From CAKSXP01 sp964539115 (GTDB lineage Bacteria > Bacillota > Clostridia > Oscillospirales > Oscillospiraceae), in the NCBI GenBank assembly GCA_964539115.1, contig CAZIHY010000002.1, forward strand, positions 1-64,000: 64,000 bases of DNA, in the 5' to 3' direction. The position numbers were made by a program, and so were the translations under genes. The notes under the pieces were generated by a model that was given only the letters and a program-made list of their open reading frames with translations, was not told the DNA's origin and searched no databases. Positions 33,427-42,331 of the stretch are shown here, piece after piece; position 1 is the first letter of the stretch; each line of letters opens with the position of its first letter.

Positions 33427-35334
33427 ATGGCTGAAACTGCACAGTCTGCTTATGTTGCGGCACGCAAGCTTGGAAGAAAATACGTCCAGGAGCACTCCTC
33501 AAATGAATATAACGGATATCTTCCAATTTTGGACGACAGGCTGAGAAGTATCGAGGTCGTGGGAGAAATAAGCCTGGGGGTCCATGAAATACCGCTGAGA
33601 AAAATTATCGGAACGAGGACGGAAGCCCGTTCCAACGCTTTTGCCGGCAACTTTATGCCTCTGCTGGAGGAGAATACGGAGTTCGGCATCAAGTGGCGAA
33701 AGCTGTATCAGAGCCATATAAGCGAAGGCATAAGAGAACCTATAAAGGTATATGAATTCATAAACAGATACTATGTTCAGGAAGGTAATAAAAGGGTAAG
33801 TGTTCTTAATTTCTGCGGGGCTCCGACTATGGACGCATATGTCACCCGCGTTCTGCCCAAGAGAGACGAGAGCAATGAGGCGATCTCAATATATTATGAG
33901 TTTATTGATTTTGATCGCCGCGCAGTATTTGATGACCTCTGGTTTTCACATAGAGGAGAGTTTACAAAACTTGTCAAACTGGCAAAGAGCTTTTTAGAGC
34001 ACAGCCCGGACGTTGATATGCCGGTCGATGAGTTGATTAGGTCGACCCACAAAACGTTCAGGATCGCGTATAAGAGAGTAGCGCCGCCGGATCTTCCGAT
34101 AACGACTGGCGACGCCCTTCTGGAGTATTGCCGCATTTTTGGATTTCCGGCATTAAAGAATGCTACGGACATTTCTAACAATGTCAAAACGGCGCTCGCT
34201 CAGTTTGAACAGCTGGCGAGCAAGCAAAAACAGATCACGGTTGAGAGCAACTCTTCGGAAAAATCATCGGGTGGGTTCTCCTTCTTCACAAAAAAACAGC
34301 GCACTTCTGCAAAAGCCGTGTTTGTGTTTGAGGGTACAACGGACCAATATCCTTTTACACGTCTGCACGATGACGGCGTCAGGCGGCTTGAATATAAATA
34401 TGGCAACAAGCTGAAGGTCACACGTCTTTTTAATGCCCCTCGCGATCCGCAGGCGCTCTATGATATGATAAACGAAGCGATTGCCGACAAGCCCGATGTT
34501 CTGTTTACGACAAGTCCATATATGACTAATATCAGCCTGCGCATTGCACTGGAGAATCCGGACATTATTGTTCTTAACTGCGATCGCGCGCGGGAGGGTA
34601 ACTATCTGCACACTTACTATCCAAAGACGCATGACGTCATATTTCTGTGCGGAGTGGTCGCCGGAGCGATGAGCCGCACGGATAGGATCGGCTATATGAC
34701 AAGCTCATCATTTGCAAAAGGACCGACATGCGATATAAACGCCTTTGCCATTGGCGCGACGATAGTGAATCCAAGGGCTGAAATCATCAACTGTGTCCTT
34801 CGGCATACTGATGATTTTGAGGAGCAGAATATAGCTTGCCGGCGTTTCACCGAGTCAGGTGCAGACGTAGCTCTTGTGCAGCAGTCGTTCACGAACCCTC
34901 TTTCTCGCAAAGCGCCTCCGGGAGTGTTTGCACAAATGTATATGCTCCACCCCCAATATGGCTATCCGGACGATGCTATTGGAGCCGCCGCTTGTGATTG
35001 GTTCGTTTTCTATGACAGGGTTATTTCCGATATACTCAGAAATGAACTTATCATTAGAGACATTGATGAGTCAGAGGCTGTGCATTTTGGCTGGGGCCTG
35101 AACACGCATCTTGTAGACGTATATGGCGTCGATGCCTTTATGGGGCATAATGCAACGCGTTTGCTGAATATTTTCCGGACAGCCGTTTATAGCGGGAAGC
35201 TGCATCCCTTCACAGGGCCCATTTATGATAAAGATGGTATTCTTCAGGTCGAGGAATTCCATACCCCGACGCTGACCGAGATACAGAATATGCAATGGGT
35301 TGCGGAATCTATCGTTGAAACATTCAGAATTTGA
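33427..35334 (+). CDS. fusion of a ParB-like domain with a BMP/PnrA-type ligand-binding domain
   Basis: A 635-residue soluble protein without signal peptide or membrane helix. Residues about 45-145 look like a ParB/sulfiredoxin-type fold: IPLRKIIGTRTEARSNAFA, PIKVYEFINRYYVQEGNKR (EGNKR at 119-123 in place of the usual DGxHR), and a beta-strand ending YVTRVLP. A helical middle follows to about 290. Residues about 305-600 resemble the basic-membrane-protein ABC binding fold (nucleoside/purine binding): GVVAGAMSRTDRIGYMT, INAFAIGATIVNPRAEI. Such domains are normally secreted; here it should be cytosolic, so a ligand-responsive regulator is an attractive but unproven idea. Own promoter and ribosome site. 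Confidence 0.72.
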   Translation: MAETAQSAYVAARKLGRKYVQEHSSNEYNGYLPILDDRLRSIEVVGEISLGVHEIPLRKIIGTRTEARSNAFAGNFMPLLEENTEFGIKWRKLYQSHISEGIREPIKVYEFINRYYVQEGNKRVSVLNFCGAPTMDAYVTRVLPKRDESNEAISIYYEFIDFDRRAVFDDLWFSHRGEFTKLVKLAKSFLEHSPDVDMPVDELIRSTHKTFRIAYKRVAPPDLPITTGDALLEYCRIFGFPALKNATDISNNVKTALAQFEQLASKQKQITVESNSSEKSSGGFSFFTKKQRTSAKAVFVFEGTTDQYPFTRLHDDGVRRLEYKYGNKLKVTRLFNAPRDPQALYDMINEAIADKPDVLFTTSPYMTNISLRIALENPDIIVLNCDRAREGNYLHTYYPKTHDVIFLCGVVAGAMSRTDRIGYMTSSSFAKGPTCDINAFAIGATIVNPRAEIINCVLRHTDDFEEQNIACRRFTESGADVALVQQSFTNPLSRKAPPGVFAQMYMLHPQYGYPDDAIGAAACDWFVFYDRVISDILRNELIIRDIDESEAVHFGWGLNTHLVDVYGVDAFMGHNATRLLNIFRTAVYSGKLHPFTGPIYDKDGILQVEEFHTPTLTEIQNMQWVAESIVETFRI

Positions 35335-35339
35335 TCGGT

Positions 35340-35374
35340 TTTGGGGGCGGATTTACATCTTTTCCGCCTCCAAA
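35340..35374 (+). terminator. hairpin after the ParB-BMP gene
   Basis: A 12-bp stem with one G-T pair (35340-35351 with 35363-35374) starting 5 nt after the stop. No clear T-tract follows, so efficiency is uncertain. Confidence 0.5.
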
Positions 35375-35398
35375 CTGAATCAGACATTGAAAAAATAC

Positions 35399-35427
35399 TT
35401 GCATTGTAATATATATAGTGTTATAAT
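35399..35427 (+). promoter_or_regulatory. promoter of the rimP-nusA-infB operon
   Basis: TTGCAT (35399-35404), 17-bp spacer, TATAAT (35422-35427), about 95 nt before rimP. The leader contains a terminator-like hairpin. Confidence 0.75.
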
Positions 35428-35452
35428 CATAATGTTAGTAATGAGATGTTGT

Positions 35453-35478
35453 AAGAGTGGGCGTCCCCCACTCTTTTT
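35453..35478 (+). terminator. leader terminator/attenuator upstream of rimP
   Basis: A 9-bp perfect stem (35453-35461 with 35467-35475), 5-nt loop, and a run of five T that begins inside the stem. It lies between the operon promoter and rimP, so transcription must read through it. In B. subtilis the equivalent leader is, to my knowledge, an autoregulated NusA-stimulated terminator. Confidence 0.7.
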
Positions 35479-35522
35479 GTTGATTTGTCTTCAATTGTCA
35501 AAACCTGGTATGGAGCGTAAAT

Positions 35523-35975
35523 ATGAGTAAACTAACTGAAAAAATCAGCGAGCTTGCAGCGCCTGTATGCGAGCAGTGCGGTTGTGAGTTGTGGGATGTC
35601 GAGTTTGTGAAGGAAGCGGGAAACAGGTATCTCCGCATATATATTGATAAAAATGGCGGAGTCGCTATTGATGACTGCGAAAACGTCAGCCGCATGCTCG
35701 ATCCAATTCTTGATGAGGTTGATCTTATCGCTGAAAGCTATGTATTTGAGGTGTCGTCCGCCGGCGCAGAGCGCGAGCTTAAACGACCCCAGGACTTTGA
35801 GCGTTTTTTCGGTGAAAATGTAGAAGTCAAGCTGTACAGTCCAAGAAACGGCAGCAAGCTTTATGTTGGTGTGCTTCGCGCTTATTCGGATGGAGACGTA
35901 ACTATTTCTGTCAAAAATGAGGATATTACCTTTAAGAAAAGCGCGGTTGCTCAGGTCCGCCTGCGCATAGTCTGA
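35523..35975 (+). CDS. rimP: ribosome maturation factor RimP
   Basis: Helps assemble the 30S subunit; 150 residues. Family features: an N-terminal domain with GCELWDVEFVKEAGNRYLRIYIDK, the VSRMLDPILDE helix, YVFEVSSAGAERELKRPQDFERF, and a C-terminal SH3-like barrel. It is first in the rimP-nusA-ylxR-ylxQ-infB-rbfA order that is conserved in Firmicutes. Confidence 0.95.
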   Translation: MSKLTEKISELAAPVCEQCGCELWDVEFVKEAGNRYLRIYIDKNGGVAIDDCENVSRMLDPILDEVDLIAESYVFEVSSAGAERELKRPQDFERFFGENVEVKLYSPRNGSKLYVGVLRAYSDGDVTISVKNEDITFKKSAVAQVRLRIV

Positions 35976-36006
35976 ACGAACAAGAACGATAAGGAGTTTA
36001 TTTGAA

Positions 36007-37065
36007 ATGAACGCAGAGTTTTTCGACGCTATCGAAGAGATCGAAAAGGAAAAAAATATTCCCCGCGAGTATATGTATGATAAGATCAATCAGGCGATGA
36101 TGGCGGCCTTCCGTAAGGACAATCCCCAGTATGGCGACAATGTTGTTATAGTAATGAACGAAGAAAAGAAAAAAATCGAGATGTATATCGAGATGAATGT
36201 CGTCGAAACGGTGGAGGACCCCACCTGCGAGATCACTCTTGAACGTGCGATGGAATATTCAAAACGCACAAAGCTTGGCAGCATCGTAAAAATTCCGGTC
36301 GATACGAAAAAGTTCGGCCGCATTGCAGCGCAGGCTGCAAAGCAGGTAATAATACAGGGCATCCGTGAAGCTGAACGCGGCATAATATACGAGGAGTTTA
36401 CCTCTAAGGAACATGAGATCCTCACCGGTGTTGTTTCGAGGATCGATCCGAGGACCGGTGCGGTTTCTATCAAGATCAGCTCCAATTCCGAGTTTACGGA
36501 GGCTTTGCTGACGGCAAACGAGCAGATGGTTACGGAAAATCTTGTTGAAGGTGACCGTGTTAAGGTTTACGTCGTTGAAGTACGAAATTCTTCGCGTGGA
36601 CCTCAGGTACTTATATCCAGAACCCATCCGGGCCTTGTCAAGCGCCTGTTTGAACTTGAAGTTCCTGAGATTTTCGACGGTACAGTTGAAATAAAGTCAA
36701 TTGCGCGCGAGGCCGGAAGCCGCACAAAAATGGCAGTCTGGTCCAACGACGCCGAGGTCGATCCTATTGGCGCCTGCGTGGGGCCGAAGGGCGGCCGTGT
36801 CGCGAATGTGGTTGACGAACTCGGCGGAGAGAAGATAGACATTATTAAATACAGCGACTGCCCCGAAGATTATATTGCAGCCTCCCTTTCTCCGGCCGAG
36901 GTAGTTTCTGTTACGCTGCTTGACGAGGGCAAGAGCTGCCGTGTTATCGTTCCGGAAAGCCAACTCTCACTGGCGATCGGCAAGGAGGGACAGAACGCCC
37001 GTTTGGCAGCGAAGCTCACCGGATACAAAATCGATATAAAACCTGAGACTGAGGATATAGAGTAA
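36007..37065 (+). CDS. nusA: transcription termination/antitermination factor NusA
   Basis: Binds RNA polymerase and nascent RNA; 352 residues, the short Firmicute form without the C-terminal acidic repeats. An N-terminal polymerase-binding domain (residues 1-120), an S1 domain (about 130-200, GVVSRIDPRTGAVSIKI) and two KH domains (VGPKGGRVANVVDELGGEKIDI and LAIGKEGQNARLAAKLTGYKI) follow in order. RBS AAGGAG at 35991-35996 is rather far from ATG 36007. Confidence 0.96.
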   Translation: MNAEFFDAIEEIEKEKNIPREYMYDKINQAMMAAFRKDNPQYGDNVVIVMNEEKKKIEMYIEMNVVETVEDPTCEITLERAMEYSKRTKLGSIVKIPVDTKKFGRIAAQAAKQVIIQGIREAERGIIYEEFTSKEHEILTGVVSRIDPRTGAVSIKISSNSEFTEALLTANEQMVTENLVEGDRVKVYVVEVRNSSRGPQVLISRTHPGLVKRLFELEVPEIFDGTVEIKSIAREAGSRTKMAVWSNDAEVDPIGACVGPKGGRVANVVDELGGEKIDIIKYSDCPEDYIAASLSPAEVVSVTLLDEGKSCRVIVPESQLSLAIGKEGQNARLAAKLTGYKIDIKPETEDIE

Positions 37066-37091
37066 GACAGTAAAAAGAAAGGCGGTTCGTT

Positions 37092-37361
37092 ATGCAAAAG
37101 AGAATACCGATGAGGCAATGCACGGGCTGCCGAGAGATGAAGCCCAAACGTGAGCTTGTTCGTGTTGTTAAATCTCCAGAAGGGGAGATCTCTCTGGACT
37201 TCAGGGGCAAAGCTCCTGGTCGCGGGGCCTATCTCTGCCCGGATCCTGTGTGTCTGAAAAAAGCGGTTAAGTCCAAGGCTCTTGAAAGGGCGCTCGACAC
37301 AGAGATACCTGAGGAGATTTATAACTGCCTCTCTGAGAGAATGGAGGCAGGGAATGAGTAA
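37092..37361 (+). CDS. rnpM: YlxR/RnpM (DUF448) RNA-binding protein
   Basis: An 89-residue basic protein with the YlxR hallmark MRQCTGCREMKPKRELVRVV, GRGAYLC and a C-terminal helix. YlxR in B. subtilis has been described as a modulator of RNase P. Overlaps ylxQ by 8 nt, in the conserved nusA-ylxR-ylxQ-infB order. Confidence 0.92.
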   Translation: MQKRIPMRQCTGCREMKPKRELVRVVKSPEGEISLDFRGKAPGRGAYLCPDPVCLKKAVKSKALERALDTEIPEEIYNCLSERMEAGNE

Positions 37362-37785
37362 CCCACTCAATTATATAAGCCTTGCCAGAAAGGCCGGTCT
37401 CGTTGAGACGGGGGAAGAAAACAGCGGCGTTTTTATCCGAAATGGAAAGGCGAAGCTTTTGGTTTTGGCCTCCGATGCCTCAGACAATGCGGTACGGCGG
37501 GCGGAAGGCTATGTTCAGGGACGGCGAGTGCTGATATTAAAGTCGCCCTATACTAAGCAGGAGCTTGCGGCTGCCGCCGGAAAAAGCGGCTGCAGCATGC
37601 TGGTTTTTACTGATATTGGTATGGCAAACGGATTTGTCTCTGCCGTGGCGGAGACCTGTCCCGAGAAATACGCTTCTATCTGTGATGAGATGAATGCTAA
37701 AAACAAAAAAGCTGCACAGCGCCGTAAGAAAGCACACGGCAATGATATGAACAAGAAGACGGGCAAGAGGAGGACGATCGAATGA
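37354..37785 (+). CDS. ylxQ: YlxQ, L7Ae/L30e-family RNA-binding protein
   Basis: A 143-residue member of the L7Ae/L30e fold, which recognises kink-turn RNA. ISLARKAGLVETGEENS, KLLVLASDASDNAVRR and an Ala/Gly-rich helix match the family. The last 35 residues form a Lys/Arg-rich tail not common in the family. ATG 37354 overlaps the end of ylxR, and the stop overlaps infB (ATGA). Confidence 0.9.
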   Translation: MSNPLNYISLARKAGLVETGEENSGVFIRNGKAKLLVLASDASDNAVRRAEGYVQGRRVLILKSPYTKQELAAAAGKSGCSMLVFTDIGMANGFVSAVAETCPEKYASICDEMNAKNKKAAQRRKKAHGNDMNKKTGKRRTIE

Positions 37786-40118
37786 GTAGTTTTGATAAAT
37801 ACAGGATCCACGAGGTGGCAAAGGATTTTAACATGTCGTCTAAGGAGATTTCTCAGATCCTTACAGATTATGCTACAACACCGAAAAACCATATGCAGGT
37901 GCTGGAAAACAGCGAACTCGATCTCATCTTCGAATATCTGACCCAGCATAATCAGATCGGAAGTATAGCCGAGGTATATGCGGAGCCTGCTCCGGCCAAG
38001 GAAGCGCCGAAGCCTGCTCAGACAAATAACGCATCAAAGGCGCAGGAAAGCAAGAGTGCATCAAAGCCCGCGCAGAAGGTATCTCCGGGTGAGCAGAAGC
38101 CTGCAAAGCAGGCTGAGAATAAGCCGCATGTTCCGCGCAAGGTTCCCGAGAAGCGCGTTATTGATACTCGCGGCGCCACTACGAATCTTGCGAAATATGA
38201 TGAACGGCTGGATAATCTTGTGCCTGAAAAGGCGCAGAATATGAAGCGCGGCAAGGAGAAATTTACTAATAAGAACCGCCGTCAGCAGGGGCAGAATAAT
38301 TCCAGCAAGCGTAGACAGGAAGAGCGTGACAAAATGCAGCGCCTGCAGCTTGAGATTGCCAAGAAGGCTCCTGTCAAGGTCGTTATTCCTGACGAGATCA
38401 GCGTCGGCGAGCTTGCCTCCAGGATGAAGAAAACGGCTGTAGAGGTTATAAAACAGCTCATGAAACTTGGAGTCATGGCCTCTGTTTCCGAGATAATCGA
38501 CTATGAGACCGCAGCGCTTGTGGCAATGGAGCTTGGCTGTAAGGTTGAAAAAGAGGTCGTTGTTACTGTCGAAGAACGGCTTATTGACGACCATGAGGAC
38601 AGCCCGGAGGATCTGATCCCCAGGGCCCCTGTTGTCGTTGTCATGGGACATGTCGACCACGGCAAAACCAGCCTGCTTGACCGTATCCGTTCGGCGCATG
38701 TTGTCGAGGGAGAGGCCGGCGGAATAACGCAGCATATTGGTGCGTACAGGGTAGAGATCAATGGAAGCCCCATAACCTTCCTTGATACCCCGGGCCACGA
38801 GGCATTTACCTCAATGCGCGCCCGCGGAGCAATGGTAACGGATATTGCCATACTTGTGGTTGCGGCTGACGACGGTATCATGCCTCAGACTGTCGAATCT
38901 ATCAACCACGCAAAAGCTGCCGGCGTCACTATTGTTGTAGCGATCAACAAGATAGATACCGTCGGGGCAAATGTCGAGCGCATAAAACAGCAGCTGACCG
39001 AGTATGAGCTGGTTGCTGAGGAATGGGGCGGCGACACGATCATATGTCCCGTATCCGCAAAAACCGGAGAAGGCATCGATAATCTTCTTGAAATGCTGGT
39101 TCTCTCCGCCGAAATGCGCGAGCTGAAGGCCAATCCGAACCGCGCTGCAAAGGGTACGGTGATTGAGGCCAGGCTGGACAAGGGCCGCGGCCCGATCATG
39201 ACTGTCCTGGTCCAGAACGGAACGCTCCATCAGGGTGACATTATTATTGCCGGAACCTCTGTTGGACGTGTCCGCGTTATGACGAATGATAAGGGTGAGC
39301 GCGTAACTGAAGCTGGCCCCTCAATCCCTGTTGAGATTACCGGTATGTCCGATGTTCCCGACGCAGGCGACATATTCAATGCGGTCACTGATGAACGAAT
39401 GGCCCGCGAACTTGTCGAAGAGCGTAAGCAGCAAAAGAAGAACGCTACCTTGGGCACTGTCAAGAAGGTAACGCTTGAGGACCTTTTCTCTCAGATACAG
39501 CAGGGAGAGATGAAGGAACTCAATATTATCGTCAAGGCAGACGTTCAGGGCAGTGCTGAGGCAGTTAAGGCCTCGCTTGAAAAGCTGTCGAATGCGGAGG
39601 TCAGAGTCCGTGTGATACATTCCGGCGTCGGTGCTATAAGCGAGTCCGACGTAATGCTCGCCGCTACCAGCGGAGCAATAATAGTCGGCTTCAACGTCCG
39701 TCCCGATAATTCCGCGAGAGATAACGCGGCCAGAGCCAATGTAGATATGCGTATGTACAGGGTTATCTATGACTGCATCAACGAGATTGAAGCTGCCATG
39801 AAGGGTATGCTTGCGCCCAAGTTCAAAGAGGCCGTCATTGGACACGCCGAAGTACGACAGGTCTATAAAGTTTCAAAGGTCGGAACAGTCACTGGCTGCT
39901 ATGTCCAGGACGGAAAAATACAGAGAAACTGCAAAGTTCGCGTCCTGCGCGACAATGTCGTCATTTTTGAGGGCGATCTTGCGTCTCTGCGTCGTTTCAA
40001 GGACGATGTGAAGGAAGTTGCCTCCGGCTATGAATGCGGCATGCAGGTCGATAAATTCAATGATATCAAGGAAGGCGACATCATCGAATGCTTCGTAATG
40101 GAGCAGATAAAGGATTGA
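37782..40118 (+). CDS. infB: translation initiation factor IF-2
   Basis: GTPase that recruits initiator tRNA; 778 residues. IF2 N-terminal domain, then a low-complexity linker rich in Ala, Pro, Lys and Gln (about residues 65-190), the IF2-N core (about 205-265), and the G domain: VMGHVDHGKTSLLDRI, GITQHIGAY, DTPGHEAFTSMRARGA, NKID, SAKTGEG. Domains II, III and C-terminal IF2 follow. Start in ATGA overlap with ylxQ. Confidence 0.97.
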   Translation: MSSFDKYRIHEVAKDFNMSSKEISQILTDYATTPKNHMQVLENSELDLIFEYLTQHNQIGSIAEVYAEPAPAKEAPKPAQTNNASKAQESKSASKPAQKVSPGEQKPAKQAENKPHVPRKVPEKRVIDTRGATTNLAKYDERLDNLVPEKAQNMKRGKEKFTNKNRRQQGQNNSSKRRQEERDKMQRLQLEIAKKAPVKVVIPDEISVGELASRMKKTAVEVIKQLMKLGVMASVSEIIDYETAALVAMELGCKVEKEVVVTVEERLIDDHEDSPEDLIPRAPVVVVMGHVDHGKTSLLDRIRSAHVVEGEAGGITQHIGAYRVEINGSPITFLDTPGHEAFTSMRARGAMVTDIAILVVAADDGIMPQTVESINHAKAAGVTIVVAINKIDTVGANVERIKQQLTEYELVAEEWGGDTIICPVSAKTGEGIDNLLEMLVLSAEMRELKANPNRAAKGTVIEARLDKGRGPIMTVLVQNGTLHQGDIIIAGTSVGRVRVMTNDKGERVTEAGPSIPVEITGMSDVPDAGDIFNAVTDERMARELVEERKQQKKNATLGTVKKVTLEDLFSQIQQGEMKELNIIVKADVQGSAEAVKASLEKLSNAEVRVRVIHSGVGAISESDVMLAATSGAIIVGFNVRPDNSARDNAARANVDMRMYRVIYDCINEIEAAMKGMLAPKFKEAVIGHAEVRQVYKVSKVGTVTGCYVQDGKIQRNCKVRVLRDNVVIFEGDLASLRRFKDDVKEVASGYECGMQVDKFNDIKEGDIIECFVMEQIKD

Positions 40119-40143
40119 CCCCGGCAGGGTTGGTGAAAAGATA

Positions 40144-40503
40144 ATGCCTAATAATAAGATTTACAGAACGAACGACGATATCCAGCGCGTGCTCAGCAGC
40201 CTTTTGCGCACGATAAAGGATCCGCGCGTAAACCAGGGAATGATAAGCATAACCCGCGTTGATACAACTGGCGATTTGCGGTACAGTAAGGTATATCTCA
40301 GCGTGTATGGGCTGCAGGATGAGAAAGAGTTCAAAAAGGGACTCAAGTCCGCGGGCGGCTGGCTGAGACATGAGCTTGGAAAGAGCCTTGAGCTTCGCTA
40401 TACGCCGGAGCTGGTTTTTGAGCTGGATAAATCTATCGAGCATGGGGCTCATATAAACGATTTGATCGCGGGGCTGGATATAAAAAAGACCCCGGAGGAA
40501 TAA
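40144..40503 (+). CDS. rbfA: ribosome-binding factor A
   Basis: KH-fold 16S rRNA maturation factor, 119 residues. NDDIQRVLSSLLRTIKDPRV, ITRVDTTGDLRYSKVYLSVYG and LRYTPELVFELDKSIEHGAHI match the family well. It follows infB by 25 nt, in the conserved order. Confidence 0.95.
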   Translation: MPNNKIYRTNDDIQRVLSSLLRTIKDPRVNQGMISITRVDTTGDLRYSKVYLSVYGLQDEKEFKKGLKSAGGWLRHELGKSLELRYTPELVFELDKSIEHGAHINDLIAGLDIKKTPEE

Positions 40504-40523
40504 GCAGAGGAGATATATCACAA

Positions 40524-41462
40524 ATGCCTCTTAAAACTTACGCAAAGCTCCTCAGTGGGCATGATAATTTTCTTCTGGTCACGCATCTAAGACCGGATGG
40601 TGATACCCTTGGCAGCGCCGGCGCTCTTTGCAGCGCTCTGCGCCGTTTGGGGAAGACTGCTTTTCTTTATAATAATCCGCAGATAACCGAAAACTATTTT
40701 CACTTTGTCGAGAATTTTATTGCACCGGAGGAGTTCAGGCCGGAATACGTTGTCGCCATTGATCTCGCTGATGTTGGACTGTTTCCGGAGGGATTTAACG
40801 GACATGTGGACTTATGCATTGACCATCATCCCTCTAATACCGGCTATGCGGATGAAACTATTGTCTGGGCTGATAAGGCTTCCTGCGGTGAGCTTGTGAT
40901 GGAGCTTATCAAGGCTATATGCGGAGATATCTCCCGAGAAGAAGCCGATCTCTTATATATTGCCGTGTCAACAGATTGCGGCTGTTTCGTCTATGGGAAT
41001 ACAACGGCAGAGACACATATGGCCGCGGCGGAGCTTATAAGGCTTGGCGCAGACCATAAATGGCTTAACCGGGAGCTTTTCAGAATGACGTCAGCGGCCC
41101 GGCTGAGACTTGAGGGCCTTATATTCGCTGGTCTTCACAGCTATCGCGACTGTAAGGTCAACGTTGCAGTAGTAACGCTTGACATGATGGAGAAGGCGCA
41201 GGCTACCGAGAATGACTGTGATGATCTTGCGTCCCTTGCGGGCCGTGTGCGTGGTTCTCGTGTCAGTGTCACGATACGTGAGCTTGAAAAGGGGAAAAAA
41301 TGTAAGGTATCGGTCAGGACCGGCGAAGAGGTAAATGCAAGCAAGGTCTGCGTCACCTTCGGAGGCGGCGGCCATGCCATGGCTGCCGGATGCACGATAG
41401 AAGCAGGCGTTGAAGAGACGGAACGTCTCATACTGGAGGCAATAGACAGACAATGGCAGTAA
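40524..41462 (+). CDS. nrnA: NrnA-type DHH phosphoesterase (nanoRNase/pAp phosphatase)
   Basis: A 312-residue DHH/DHHA1 enzyme. Metal motifs: HLRPDGDTLGSAGAL, VAIDLADVG, DHHPSN, and CTDCG-like STDCGCFVYGN. The C-terminal DHHA1 domain ends with FGGGGHAMAAGC, the substrate loop. Family members degrade short RNA and dephosphorylate pAp or c-di-AMP products. It follows rbfA as in many Firmicutes and overlaps truB by 10 nt. Confidence 0.92.
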   Translation: MPLKTYAKLLSGHDNFLLVTHLRPDGDTLGSAGALCSALRRLGKTAFLYNNPQITENYFHFVENFIAPEEFRPEYVVAIDLADVGLFPEGFNGHVDLCIDHHPSNTGYADETIVWADKASCGELVMELIKAICGDISREEADLLYIAVSTDCGCFVYGNTTAETHMAAAELIRLGADHKWLNRELFRMTSAARLRLEGLIFAGLHSYRDCKVNVAVVTLDMMEKAQATENDCDDLASLAGRVRGSRVSVTIRELEKGKKCKVSVRTGEEVNASKVCVTFGGGGHAMAAGCTIEAGVEETERLILEAIDRQWQ

Positions 41463-42331
41463 GCGGCATATTGCTTGTGGACAAGCCGGCCGGCTGGACC
41501 AGTCACGACGTCGTTGCCAAGCTCCGCGGAATTTATCATGAACGAAGGATAGGCCACTCTGGAACGCTTGACCCGATGGCAACCGGACTTCTTGTGGTAT
41601 TTATAGGGCGCGCAACAAGAGCTGTTGAGTTTGCTGAAAACCATGTCAAGGAGTACATGGCCGGACTGCGTCTGGGCGTGACAACGGACACACAGGATAT
41701 AACAGGAACAATACTGAGCAAAACTGCCGCATCAGCCGGCGAAAGCGAGCTGGATGCGGCTCTTTCCTCGTTCAGGGGCAAAATAAGTCAGATACCTCCC
41801 ATGTATTCAGCGGTAAAGGTCAATGGACGCAAGCTGTATGAGGTGGCCAGAAAGGGCGGGGAGGTTGAGCGCAGGCCGCGGGAGATCGAGATATCCCGCC
41901 TTGAGCTTATCGGAAAAAATGGAGACGATTGGCTTCTGTCAGCCAGATGTTCCAAGGGTACTTATATCAGAACGCTGTGCAGTGACATTGGAGAAAAGCT
42001 GGGCTGCGGCGGCGTTATGTCCTCTCTTCGCCGCACCGCCTGCGGAGAGTTCAGTATTTCTGATGCATATACAATGGAACAGATAATGGAAGCGTCTGAA
42101 CGGGGCGGGGCAGAGGCGTTTCTGCTTCCAACAGACAGTCTGTTTTCTGCTTATCCTGCGGTAACGGTCGATCCGCTGTGTGAGAAGAAATGCCGCAGCG
42201 GCGCGGAATTTCGAGTTTCCTGCGATGATGGGACATACAGGGTATACTCAGAGGATGGCGAATTTCTGATGCTTGGCAAATGCGGAAGCGGCCGCATGAA
42301 AAATGTAAAAAACTTTTTCGAGGTCAAATGA
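41453..42331 (+). CDS. truB: tRNA pseudouridine(55) synthase TruB
   Basis: Forms the universal pseudouridine in the tRNA T-loop; 292 residues. GILLVDKPAGWTSHDVV, the active-site region RIGHSGTLDPMATGLLVV with the catalytic Asp, PMYSAVKVNGRKLYEVAR and SKGTYIRTLCSDIGEKLG are canonical. The end overlaps ribF. Confidence 0.96.
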   Translation: MAVSGILLVDKPAGWTSHDVVAKLRGIYHERRIGHSGTLDPMATGLLVVFIGRATRAVEFAENHVKEYMAGLRLGVTTDTQDITGTILSKTAASAGESELDAALSSFRGKISQIPPMYSAVKVNGRKLYEVARKGGEVERRPREIEISRLELIGKNGDDWLLSARCSKGTYIRTLCSDIGEKLGCGGVMSSLRRTACGEFSISDAYTMEQIMEASERGGAEAFLLPTDSLFSAYPAVTVDPLCEKKCRSGAEFRVSCDDGTYRVYSEDGEFLMLGKCGSGRMKNVKNFFEVK

